Positions 5,073 through 11,019 of a DNA stretch of 11,019 nt are shown here, in pieces (position 1 is the first letter of the stretch; each line of letters begins with the position of its first letter). A program made the translations under genes and the position numbers. The stretch lies in NCBI GenBank assembly GCA_002440625.1, contig DJUV01000244.1:1-11019 (forward strand). The letters are read 5' to 3'. The notes beneath the pieces are model-generated. The model worked only from the letters and a program-made list of their open reading frames with translations. It was not told where the DNA came from and searched no databases. Origin of the DNA: Rhodobacteraceae bacterium UBA6273 (GTDB lineage: Bacteria; Pseudomonadota; Alphaproteobacteria; Rhodobacterales; Rhodobacteraceae).

Positions 5073-8006
5073 ATGTGCGCCGATACGCCCGAAGCCCCCG
5101 ACTACCGCAACACCGTATTCCTGCCCGAAACCGATTTCCCGATGCGCGCAGGCCTGCCGCAGCGCGAGCCTGACTGGCTGGCCCGCTGGGCGCGGATCGG
5201 CGTCTATGACCGGCTCAGGGAAAAGCAGGGCCGCAAGCCCTTCATCCTCCATGACGGTCCGCCCTACGCCAACGGCCACCTCCATATCGGCCATGCGCTG
5301 AACAAGGTCCTGAAGGACATGGTGGTGCGGTCCCAGCAGATGATGGGCCGCGACGCGCGCTATGTGCCGGGCTGGGATTGCCACGGCCTGCCGATCGAAT
5401 GGAAGATCGAAGAGCAATACCGCGCCAAGGGGCTGAACAAGGACGACGTGGACGTGGTGGCCTTCCGCCAGGAATGCCGCAAGTTCGCCGAGGGCTGGAT
5501 CGACGTCCAGCGCGAGGAGTTCAAGCGCCTCGGCGTCACCGGCATGTGGGCCGATCCCTACCTGACGATGGACTACCACGCCGAGGCGGTGATCGCGGCG
5601 GAGTTCATGCAGTTCCTGATGAACGGGTCTTTGTATCAGGGCTCGAAGCCGGTGATGTGGTCGCCGGTGGAGAAGACGGCGCTGGCCGAGGCCGAGGTCG
5701 AGTATCACGACCATACCAGCCATCAGGTCTGGGTGCGGTTCAAGCCATGGGCGTTTTCGCAAAGCGACAACCTCGACCTGTCGCAAAGCAATGACCTGCT
5801 TGGCGCGTCTGTGGTGATCTGGACGACCACGCCTTGGACGATCCCTCAAAACCGAGCCGTGGCCTACAATCCTGACGTTGCTTATGCCCTTTATCAGGTG
5901 CAGTCGGCGGCGGAAAACAGCACCGCTATTGTCGGGGAGACGATCCTGCTCGCCAAGAATTTGGCCGACGCTGCAATGAGCGCAGCTAAAGTCGATCAGT
6001 TCTCGCTGGTTCGCGATGTTCCGTCTGAGCAAATCGGGGGGCTGATGCTTCGTCACCCCTTCCGCGGCGTCGAAGGCGGCAACGGCGAATGGGACTACGA
6101 TGTCCCGATGCTCCCCGGCGATCATGTCACCGATGACGCCGGTACGGGCTTTGTCCATACCGCGCCGAGCCATGGTGATGACGACTACCAGCTTGGCCTG
6201 AAGTTCGGCCTGCCGATGACCTACAACGTGACGGAAGACGGCTCCTACCGCGCCGATCTGCCCTTGTTCGGCGGCCAGCACATCATCCTGCCCGATGGCA
6301 AGGAAGGGCCGGCCAATGTCTCGGTCATCAAGCAGCTTGCCTATTCGGGCGCGCTTCTGGCCAAGGGCAAGATGAAGCATTCCTACCCGCATAGCTGGCG
6401 CTCGAAGGCCCCGCTCATCTACCGCAACACGCCGCAGTGGTTCGTGGCCATCGACGCCAAGCTCGATGACGGCATGGGCAATTACGGCGACACGATCCGC
6501 GCCCGCGCCCTGACCTCGATCAATGATCTCGTGCAGTGGACGCCGCAAACGGGGCGCAACCGCCTGCATTCGATGATCGAGGCGCGGCCCGACTGGGTGC
6601 TGTCGCGGCAGCGTGCCTGGGGCGTGCCGCTCACCTGTTTCGTCAAGAAGGGGGCGAAGCCGACCGATGTCGGTTTCCTTCTGAGGAACGCCGAGGTCAA
6701 CGCCCGGATCAGCGCTGCCTTCGAGAAGGACGGCGCGGATGTCTGGTATGTGCAAGGCTTCAAGGAAAAGGTGCTGGGCGGGATCGTCGATCCGCAGGAT
6801 TATGAACAGGTCTTCGACGTGCTCGACGTCTGGTTCGATAGCGGCTCGACCCATGCCTTCGTGCTCCGAGACCGCGAAGACGGGGCCAAGGACGGCATCG
6901 CCGACCTATACCTTGAGGGCACCGACCAGCATCGCGGCTGGTTCCATTCCTCGATGCTGCAAGCCTGCGGCACCATCGGCCGGGCGCCCTATCGTGGCGT
7001 GCTGACCCATGGCTTCACGCTCGACGAGAAGGGCATGAAGATGTCCAAATCGCTCGGCAATACCGTGGCCCCGCAGGCGGTGATCGACGAGTATGGTGCG
7101 GATATCCTGCGCCTTTGGGTGGCGCAGTCGGATTACACGCAGGACCTGCGCATCGGGAAGGAAATCCTGAAGGGCACAGCCGACAGCTACCGGCGCCTGC
7201 GCAACACGCTTCGCTTCGTCCTTGGCAACCTTGACGGCTTCACCGATGCCGAAAAGGTCGCCCCGGCGGAGATGCCGGAGCTGGAGCGCTGGGTGCTGCA
7301 CCGGCTTGCGGAACTCGACCATGTCGTCCGGAAGGGCTACGCGGCCTACGACTTCCAGGGCGTGTTCCAGACCCTCTTCACCTTCTGCACCGTGGACCTT
7401 TCGGCGATCTACTTCGATATCCGCAAGGACAGCCTTTACTGCGACGCGCCCGGCAGCCTCCGCCGCCGCTCGGCGCGGACGGTGCTGGATATCGTCTTCC
7501 ACCGCCTCGTTACCTGGCTCGCCCCGATCCTCGTCTTCACGATGGAGGAGGTCTGGCTTTGCCGCTTCCCCGGAGAGGGTTCCTCGGTCCACCTGCAGGA
7601 TATCCCCGAGACGCCCGCCGACTGGCTTGACGAGCCGCTCGCGCAGAAGTGGGACGCGATCCGTCGCGTCCGCCGGGTGGTGACGGCTGCGCTGGAAATC
7701 CAGCGCACCGCCAAGGTCATCGGCGCATCGCTTGAGGCCGCACCGGTCGTCCATGTCGAGGATGCGGCGACGCTGAAGGCGCTGAAGTCGGTCGATTTCG
7801 CCGACCTCTGCATCACCTCCGGCATTCAGGTCACCGCCGATCCGGCGCCGGGGGAGGCGTTCCGCCTTGCCGATGTGCCGGGCGTGGGCGTGGTCTTCGA
7901 ACTCGCCGATGGCGAAAAGTGCCAGCGCTGCTGGAAGATCCTGCCCGATGTCGGGACGCACAAGCACCCCGGTACCTGCGCCCGTTGCGACGAGGCGCTG
8001 GGCTGA
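5073..8006 (+). CDS. ileS: Isoleucyl-tRNA synthetase, bacterial type with C-terminal zinc site
   Basis: Class I aminoacyl-tRNA synthetase that charges tRNA-Ile in the cytoplasm and hydrolyses mischarged Val-tRNA-Ile. Length is 977 residues, typical of the family. HIGH motif is at 71-74 within GPPYANGHLHIGHA. The CP1 editing domain includes TTPWTIPQNRA and HTAPSHGDDD. The KMSKS loop is at 656-660 (GMKMSKSLGN). The C-terminus has a four-cysteine zinc ribbon, Cys950-x2-Cys953 and Cys969-x2-Cys972, characteristic of the usual mupirocin-sensitive bacterial type rather than the resistant eukaryote-like type. The start ATG has AAGGA 9 nt upstream. Within the CP1 domain, about 5757-6060 is lower in GC (about 58% against about 70% in adjoining stretches), uses less typical codons and begins with a small duplication. 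The gene is preceded by an isoleucine-rich leader ORF and alternative hairpins, suggesting control by tRNA-Ile charging. Confidence 0.98.
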   Translation: MCADTPEAPDYRNTVFLPETDFPMRAGLPQREPDWLARWARIGVYDRLREKQGRKPFILHDGPPYANGHLHIGHALNKVLKDMVVRSQQMMGRDARYVPGWDCHGLPIEWKIEEQYRAKGLNKDDVDVVAFRQECRKFAEGWIDVQREEFKRLGVTGMWADPYLTMDYHAEAVIAAEFMQFLMNGSLYQGSKPVMWSPVEKTALAEAEVEYHDHTSHQVWVRFKPWAFSQSDNLDLSQSNDLLGASVVIWTTTPWTIPQNRAVAYNPDVAYALYQVQSAAENSTAIVGETILLAKNLADAAMSAAKVDQFSLVRDVPSEQIGGLMLRHPFRGVEGGNGEWDYDVPMLPGDHVTDDAGTGFVHTAPSHGDDDYQLGLKFGLPMTYNVTEDGSYRADLPLFGGQHIILPDGKEGPANVSVIKQLAYSGALLAKGKMKHSYPHSWRSKAPLIYRNTPQWFVAIDAKLDDGMGNYGDTIRARALTSINDLVQWTPQTGRNRLHSMIEARPDWVLSRQRAWGVPLTCFVKKGAKPTDVGFLLRNAEVNARISAAFEKDGADVWYVQGFKEKVLGGIVDPQDYEQVFDVLDVWFDSGSTHAFVLRDREDGAKDGIADLYLEGTDQHRGWFHSSMLQACGTIGRAPYRGVLTHGFTLDEKGMKMSKSLGNTVAPQAVIDEYGADILRLWVAQSDYTQDLRIGKEILKGTADSYRRLRNTLRFVLGNLDGFTDAEKVAPAEMPELERWVLHRLAELDHVVRKGYAAYDFQGVFQTLFTFCTVDLSAIYFDIRKDSLYCDAPGSLRRRSARTVLDIVFHRLVTWLAPILVFTMEEVWLCRFPGEGSSVHLQDIPETPADWLDEPLAQKWDAIRRVRRVVTAALEIQRTAKVIGASLEAAPVVHVEDAATLKALKSVDFADLCITSGIQVTADPAPGEAFRLADVPGVGVVFELADGEKCQRCWKILPDVGTHKHPGTCARCDEALG
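5757..5804 (+). repeat. 24-nt imperfect tandem duplication inside ileS
   Basis: TCGCAAAGC occurs at 5757-5765 and again at 5781-5789. The two adjacent 24-nt units match at 14 of their first 17 positions and then diverge. They encode SQSDNLDL (229-236) and SQSNDLLG (237-244), in frame, at the edge of the CP1 editing domain. It looks like an old slipped-strand duplication enlarging a surface loop. Confidence 0.55.
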
Positions 8007-8007
8007 C

Positions 8008-8043
8008 AAAAAAACGCCCGGATCGCATCGTCGATCCGGGCGT
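8008..8043 (-). terminator. Intrinsic terminator for the DUF1127 gene (minus strand)
   Basis: A perfect 12-bp inverted repeat pairs 8014-8025 with 8032-8043 around a 6-nt loop. On the minus strand the stem runs into seven T residues (A-run at 8008-8014), the classic intrinsic terminator form, about 25 nt after the DUF1127 stop. On the plus strand the same stem follows the ileS stop (8006) but lacks a U tract, so it should stop ileS transcripts less well. Confidence 0.85.
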
Positions 8044-8067
8044 CAGGCAGGGAGTAGGGGACAGCGT

Positions 8068-8367
8068 TCAGGCGGCGCGGCGCAGCAGAAGTGCTTCGCG
8101 GATTGCCGCCATCGGCAGGCTCAGGCTGGCAAGACCGCCGGCGGAAGGCGCCGGGCTGATCGGGGCCAGCGTACGGCGAAATGGGGCAGCCGCACGTTCG
8201 GCGCGCTCCTGCCATGTCCCGATCTCGCGGGTAAGATCGCTGCGCGTCAGCCCGATATCCTCAAGCATCCGGTCATCCTGACGCAGAAGCTCGGCCCCCA
8301 GCGCCTGACGGGCGCGGTAACGGTTGATGAGACGCTCGATCCAGTTTTTTCCGGCAAGAATGGTCAT
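8068..8367 (-). CDS. DUF1127 (YjiS-like) small protein
   Basis: A 99-residue basic protein with the DUF1127 core RQALGAELLRQDDRMLEDIGLTR at about 20-42, the conserved 'aspartate-rich then DIGL-R' pattern of this family, followed by a less conserved tail rich in Ala, Pro and Arg. DUF1127 proteins are abundant in alphaproteobacteria. Some, such as CcaF1 in Rhodobacter, are reported to affect RNA metabolism and stress responses; whether this one does is unknown. The longer tail is unusual next to the 45-70 residue members, with the second half outside the core. The ATG at 8367 has an ideal AGGAGG 6 nt upstream on the minus strand. The gene is monocistronic between the divergent lysR gene and the terminator at 8008-8043. 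No convincing promoter was recognised for it. Confidence 0.85.
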   Translation of the reverse strand: MTILAGKNWIERLINRYRARQALGAELLRQDDRMLEDIGLTRSDLTREIGTWQERAERAAAPFRRTLAPISPAPSAGGLASLSLPMAAIREALLLRRAA

Positions 8368-8401
8368 GGCACACCTCCTGATCCATGAGATGCGCTTTCG
8401 C

Positions 8402-8430
8402 TTGACAGAAATCAAACGAATAGAAATCAT
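8402..8430 (+). promoter_or_regulatory. Candidate promoter of the lysR gene
   Basis: TTGACA at 8402-8407 is a perfect -35 consensus, and 17 nt further on AATCAT (8425-8430) is a weak -10 with four of six matches. The predicted transcription start is near 8437, giving a 5' untranslated region of about 24 nt. Confidence 0.5.
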
Positions 8431-8450
8431 GTCTGACATCTGAATTTCTG
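8406..8450 (+). promoter_or_regulatory. Nested inverted repeats, possible LysR operator
   Basis: ATGTCTGACAT (8429-8439) is an 11-bp palindrome with a single central base. Around it, CAGAAAT (8406-8412) and ATTTCTG (8444-8450) form a second inverted repeat. These overlap the predicted lysR -10 and start site, where an autoregulating LysR protein commonly binds. The link to this regulator is inferred from position only. Confidence 0.4.
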
Positions 8451-8460
8451 ATGGATAGCC

Positions 8461-9351
8461 ATGCCGGCCCCGCTCGACAGCGACCTCTTGCGCCACTTCC
8501 TCGCCGTGGCGAAAACCGGCAGCGTGACGCGGGCGGGCGAGATGGTCGGGCGGACGCAATCGGCGGTCAGCATGCAGATCCGGCGGCTGGAGGAGGTGCT
8601 GGGCGGCCCGGTCTTCGAACGCCTGCCGCGCGGCGTGGTGCTGACGCCGCTGGGCCGCGAGCTTCTGCCCTATGCCGAGCGTATCCAGTCGCTTCTGCGC
8701 GAGGCGGGGGAGCATCTGACCAGCCCGCGCATCTCGGGCACCGTGCGGGTTGGCATCGTCGATGAATATGTCGAAAGCACGGTGCCGACCGTGCTGGCCG
8801 AATTCAACGCCGCCCATCCGGAGGTCGACGTCAGCGTCTATTGCGACTTTTCGCACCGTCAGATTGCGGCGCTGGCCGAAGACCGGATCGACCTCGCCGT
8901 GATCCACAACTGGGACGGCACCGGGACGGGCGAGGCGATCTGCCACGATCCGACGGTCTGGGTCACGTCACTGGCGCACCGGACCCATGAAATCCGCCCG
9001 CTCCCGGTGGGGCTTTTCATAAACTCGGACTGGAGCCGCGACTATGCCGCGCGTTCCTTGGACCGCGCGGGCCTGCCGTGGCGGCTGGCGTTCGAGGCCG
9101 ACAATTCGGCGGCGCTGGAAAAGGCGCTCCTCTCCGGCCTTGCCATCGTGCCGCGCGCCCGCTCCACGGTGCCGGCGGGGTGCCGCATCCTTGGGTCGGG
9201 TGACGGCTTCCTGCAGATCGACAACAACGACGTGTTCCTTCTGACCAATCCGCGCCGGGCCAGCGCTGCGATCAGCGCGATGGCGGTGGTGCTGCGGGAC
9301 GCCTTCCGCCCTGCCGTGGCCGTCAGAGCGGAAGAGGGCGCCCGCGGCTGA
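8461..9351 (+). CDS. LysR-type transcriptional regulator (LrhA/HexA-like)
   Basis: A 296-residue DNA-binding regulator. The winged helix-turn-helix covers about 6-65 (DLLRHFLAVAKTGSVTRAGE, then RTQSAVSMQIRRLEE), and LRREAG-type linker residues lead to a two-lobed periplasmic-binding-protein-like sensor domain from about 90 onwards. The sequence RTQSAVSMQIRRLEEVLG is close to the LrhA/HexA branch, but that placement is from memory. The inducer is unknown. The ATG at 8461 has only a weak GGA 5 nt upstream; no better start was found. The gene is divergent from the DUF1127 gene, with inverted repeats in the 93-nt space between them, so it may control itself and possibly its neighbour. The alkyltransferase begins 51 nt downstream on the same strand; a shared transcript is possible. 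Confidence 0.92.
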   Translation: MPAPLDSDLLRHFLAVAKTGSVTRAGEMVGRTQSAVSMQIRRLEEVLGGPVFERLPRGVVLTPLGRELLPYAERIQSLLREAGEHLTSPRISGTVRVGIVDEYVESTVPTVLAEFNAAHPEVDVSVYCDFSHRQIAALAEDRIDLAVIHNWDGTGTGEAICHDPTVWVTSLAHRTHEIRPLPVGLFINSDWSRDYAARSLDRAGLPWRLAFEADNSAALEKALLSGLAIVPRARSTVPAGCRILGSGDGFLQIDNNDVFLLTNPRRASAAISAMAVVLRDAFRPAVAVRAEEGARG

Positions 9352-9402
9352 AGGCGCAGGATACGGGTTGCGGCGGGCGGCCAGTCGGTGGAACATCGCG
9401 CC

Positions 9403-9852
9403 ATGCCCGAACTGACATGCCAGACCCCGATCGGCCCCCTGACCATCCGTGATGAGGATGGCCAGATCGTTGCGCTGCGCTGGGGCGGGCATGGGCAAGA
9501 GGCCACGCCGCTTCTCGACGAGGCTTGCCGGCAGATCGGCGACTATTTCGCGGGGCGCCGGCGGGAGTTCGACCTGCCCGTCGCCTTCCGCGATGGCTTT
9601 CAGGGCGAGGTGATGCGGGCGATGTGCGCCATCCCCTTTGGCGAGACGCGGACCTACGGCGATCTCGCCAGGGAACTCGGCGTGCCGGCCCAGGCCGTTG
9701 GCCAGGCCTGCGGCGCCAATCCGGTGCCGGTGATCGTGCCCTGCCACCGCATCCTTGGCGCATCCGGCCTTGGCGGCTTTTCCGCGCCGGGCGGGGTGGA
9801 AACCAAGGTGGCGCTTCTGAAACACGAAGGCGCGGCCTCGCTTCTCATCTGA
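9403..9852 (+). CDS. ogt: Methylated-DNA--[protein]-cysteine S-methyltransferase
   Basis: Suicidal repair protein that moves an alkyl group from O6-alkylguanine in DNA to its own cysteine. With ATG 9403 it has 149 residues, within the size of Ogt proteins without an Ada domain. The short N-terminal ribonuclease-H-like domain is followed by the catalytic domain: FQGEVMRAMCAIPFGETRTYGDLA (66-89), then NPVPVIVPCHRIL with acceptor Cys114, so it is not an alkyltransferase-like protein with Trp in place of Cys. Counting from PCHR, the residue matching the human arginine finger Arg128 is Gln97 (AQAVGQACGANP), unlike the usual RAVG. A GTG at 9388 in frame would add five residues; ATG was preferred because the family N-terminus fits and GGTGGA lies upstream. 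It follows the lysR gene on the same strand. Confidence 0.92.
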   Translation: MPELTCQTPIGPLTIRDEDGQIVALRWGGHGQEATPLLDEACRQIGDYFAGRRREFDLPVAFRDGFQGEVMRAMCAIPFGETRTYGDLARELGVPAQAVGQACGANPVPVIVPCHRILGASGLGGFSAPGGVETKVALLKHEGAASLLI

Positions 9853-9919
9853 TCCGCAACACCTTGCCGTTCCGGCACCGCAGGTCTAGGCCAGCCCCGA
9901 GGCGGCGTGTAACGGAATC

Positions 9920-10762
9920 ATGACAGTAACGGTCTTCCTTGCGGTTCTTGCGGCGGCGTTCCTGCACGCCGTCTGGAACGCGCTTCTGCGTGTCGGCACC
10001 AGCCGGATCGCGGCGATGATGGTGCTGTCGGTGGGGCAGGGCGTCATCGGCCTTGTCATCGTCCTGATGCATGACTGGCCGGTGTCGGCAGCCTGGCCCT
10101 GGATCATCGCTTCCGGGCTGATCCATGTCGGCTACCAGACCTTCCTGAGCCTCGCCTATGAGCATGGCGACCTGAGCCGTGTCTATCCGCTGGCGCGAGG
10201 CGGCGCCCCCCTCATCACCCTCATCGTCGGCTGGCTCTGGTTTTCGGAGGCGATCAGCCCGGCAGCGACAGCGGGGGTTCTGGTCCTTGGTGGCGGCATC
10301 CTGCTCTTGGCAAGCGGCGTCTGGACCAGCGGCGAGTCGCGGCGGATGCTGCCCTATGCCTTCGGCTCCGCCTGCGCCACGGCGGGCTATACGCTGGCCG
10401 ACGGTTTCGGCGCGCGGGTGTCGGGCGATCCGGTGACGTTTCTCGGCTGGGTCATGCTGATGTCGGGCACTATCTTCGCCATCCTCATGTTCGGCCTTCG
10501 TGGCAAATCCTCGATCCCCACCGCCCCGCGCGTCTGGGCTCTCGGCAGTCTTGCCGCCGTGGCCTCCTACGGTGCCTATGCCGTCGTCGTCTGGGCGATG
10601 ACGCAGGCGCCGATCGCGATGGTCGCGGCGCTGCGGGAAAGCTCGATCCTGTTTGCGGTGCTGATCGGCTGGCTTGTGTTCAAGGAGAAGATGACCCCGA
10701 CCAAGGCGCTGTCGGCGGTCATGATCGCCTGCGGTGTTCTCTTGATGCGACTCGCGGCCTAG
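9920..10762 (+). CDS. DMT superfamily (EamA) membrane transporter
   Basis: A 280-residue inner-membrane protein made of two EamA repeats, with about ten hydrophobic helices (first FLAVLAAAFLHAVWNALLRV from about 6; last ALSAVMIACGVLLMRLAA at the C-terminus). The repeat-closing signatures are visible: YPLARGGAPLITLIVGWLWFSE in the first half and ALRESSILFAVLIGWLVFKEK in the second, each followed by another helix, the usual ending of an EamA domain. Family members export or import varied metabolites; the substrate here cannot be told. The ATG has ACGGA 4 nt upstream. A 67-nt gap separates it from the alkyltransferase; only a weak promoter-like TTGCCG (9864-9869) was seen there, without a good -10. 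The stop shares CTAG with the convergent gene. Confidence 0.9.
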   Translation: MTVTVFLAVLAAAFLHAVWNALLRVGTSRIAAMMVLSVGQGVIGLVIVLMHDWPVSAAWPWIIASGLIHVGYQTFLSLAYEHGDLSRVYPLARGGAPLITLIVGWLWFSEAISPAATAGVLVLGGGILLLASGVWTSGESRRMLPYAFGSACATAGYTLADGFGARVSGDPVTFLGWVMLMSGTIFAILMFGLRGKSSIPTAPRVWALGSLAAVASYGAYAVVVWAMTQAPIAMVAALRESSILFAVLIGWLVFKEKMTPTKALSAVMIACGVLLMRLAA

Positions 10763-11019
10763 CGCCTCTCAGGGAACAGCTCCTGCACCACGCCGGCCAG
10801 CAGAAGGTAAAGCGAGGTGATGACGAGGCCCCAGTGCGCAATCTCGCCCGGTGCGAAATCCACCCAGGCGGCGCGCCCGGCAAAGCCGACCCAAGCCAGC
10901 GCCATCGGCAGGGACAGCCAGCGCCAACGCTCGGTCCTGACCGGATGGACGAACTTGAGGTTGGTGAACATGGTTCCGGCAAGGACCACGATGATCGCCA
11001 GCATCAGGTAGAAATTCGG
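10759..11019 (-). CDS. pcs: Probable phosphatidylcholine synthase, C-terminal part (cut by window)
   Basis: The last 86 residues of a polytopic membrane protein whose start lies beyond the window. The visible part begins PNFYLMLAIIVVLAGTMFTN, followed by LKFVHPVRTERWRWL and two further hydrophobic stretches (ALAWVGFAGRAAWVDF and WGLVITSLYLLLAGVV), ending QELFPERR. The FVHP-R loop between helices resembles the C-terminal region of bacterial Pcs, the CDP-alcohol phosphatidyltransferase that joins choline with CDP-diacylglycerol, as I remember it. The catalytic CDP-alcohol motif would be upstream and cannot be checked, so another CDP-alcohol phosphatidyltransferase family member is possible. It is convergent with the DMT transporter; the stop codons overlap in CTAG, with no terminator between them. 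Confidence 0.7.
   Translation of the reverse strand, partial: PNFYLMLAIIVVLAGTMFTNLKFVHPVRTERWRWLSLPMALAWVGFAGRAAWVDFAPGEIAHWGLVITSLYLLLAGVVQELFPERR

Noticed and set aside
4836..6854. Upstream part of an 808-codon minus-strand open frame that includes the truncated haemoglobin
   Set aside because: The long extension runs antisense to ileS and across its leader, and its sequence resembles no family. The haemoglobin has its own ATG and ribosome binding site at 4835. High GC readily gives such open antisense frames.
6906..8009. 367-codon minus-strand open frame opposite the 3' part of ileS
   Set aside because: It is antisense to the conserved KMSKS and zinc regions of IleRS and has no recognisable domain.
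9853..9919. Promoter for the DMT transporter in the gap after ogt
   Set aside because: TTGCCG at 9864 is a fair -35, but the hexamer 17 nt downstream (TAGGCC) is a poor -10. Co-transcription with ogt is as likely.

Overview
The window looks like chromosomal DNA from an alphaproteobacterium, most likely a member of the Rhodobacteraceae. The reasons are high GC (roughly two thirds), a ChvG-type kinase directly followed by a short HprK, RapZ, a mannose-family EIIA and HPr, a DUF1127 protein, and the 3' end of what looks like a bacterial phosphatidylcholine synthase. No mobile element, CRISPR array, rRNA or tRNA gene was seen.

Layout. (1) Positions 1-3536, plus strand: an envelope-stress and regulatory-phosphotransferase operon, chvG (5' end cut off by the window) - hprK - rapZ - EIIA(Man) - HPr. 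Each junction is a 4-nt stop/start overlap. No sugar permease is present, so this is a signalling PTS rather than an uptake system. A PlsC-type acyltransferase follows at 3571-4431. (2) Positions 4428-4835, minus strand: a group III truncated haemoglobin, convergent with the acyltransferase and sharing a TTAA with it. (3) Positions 4836-8006: a divergent regulatory region and ileS (type I isoleucyl-tRNA synthetase, 977 aa). (4) Positions 8008-8367, minus strand: a small DUF1127 protein with a strong intrinsic terminator. (5) Positions 8461-10762, plus strand: a LysR-type regulator, an O6-alkylguanine-DNA alkyltransferase and a DMT/EamA transporter. (6) Positions 10759-11019, minus strand: the C-terminal end of a probable phosphatidylcholine synthase, convergent with the transporter and sharing a CTAG with it.

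The most interesting object is the 168-base leader in front of ileS (4905-5072). It holds a good sigma-70-like promoter (TTTACC, 17 bp, TATAAG). At or within a few bases of the predicted transcription start begins a 16-codon ORF encoding MKRIFAIIIRITCPAS, with five isoleucines. Its stop codon lies inside a strong hairpin, and that hairpin is mutually exclusive with a second 10-bp hairpin further downstream. This is the layout of ribosome-mediated attenuation, here apparently sensing charged tRNA-Ile to control the enzyme that charges tRNA-Ile. The expected U-tract terminator is missing, so the switch may act on ileS translation (a possible anti-Shine-Dalgarno pairing exists) or through Rho. 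This interpretation is inference from sequence alone.

Secondary oddities are a lower-GC patch with a small duplication in the IleRS editing domain, an Arg in place of the Walker A Lys in RapZ, and a Gln at the arginine-finger position of the alkyltransferase.
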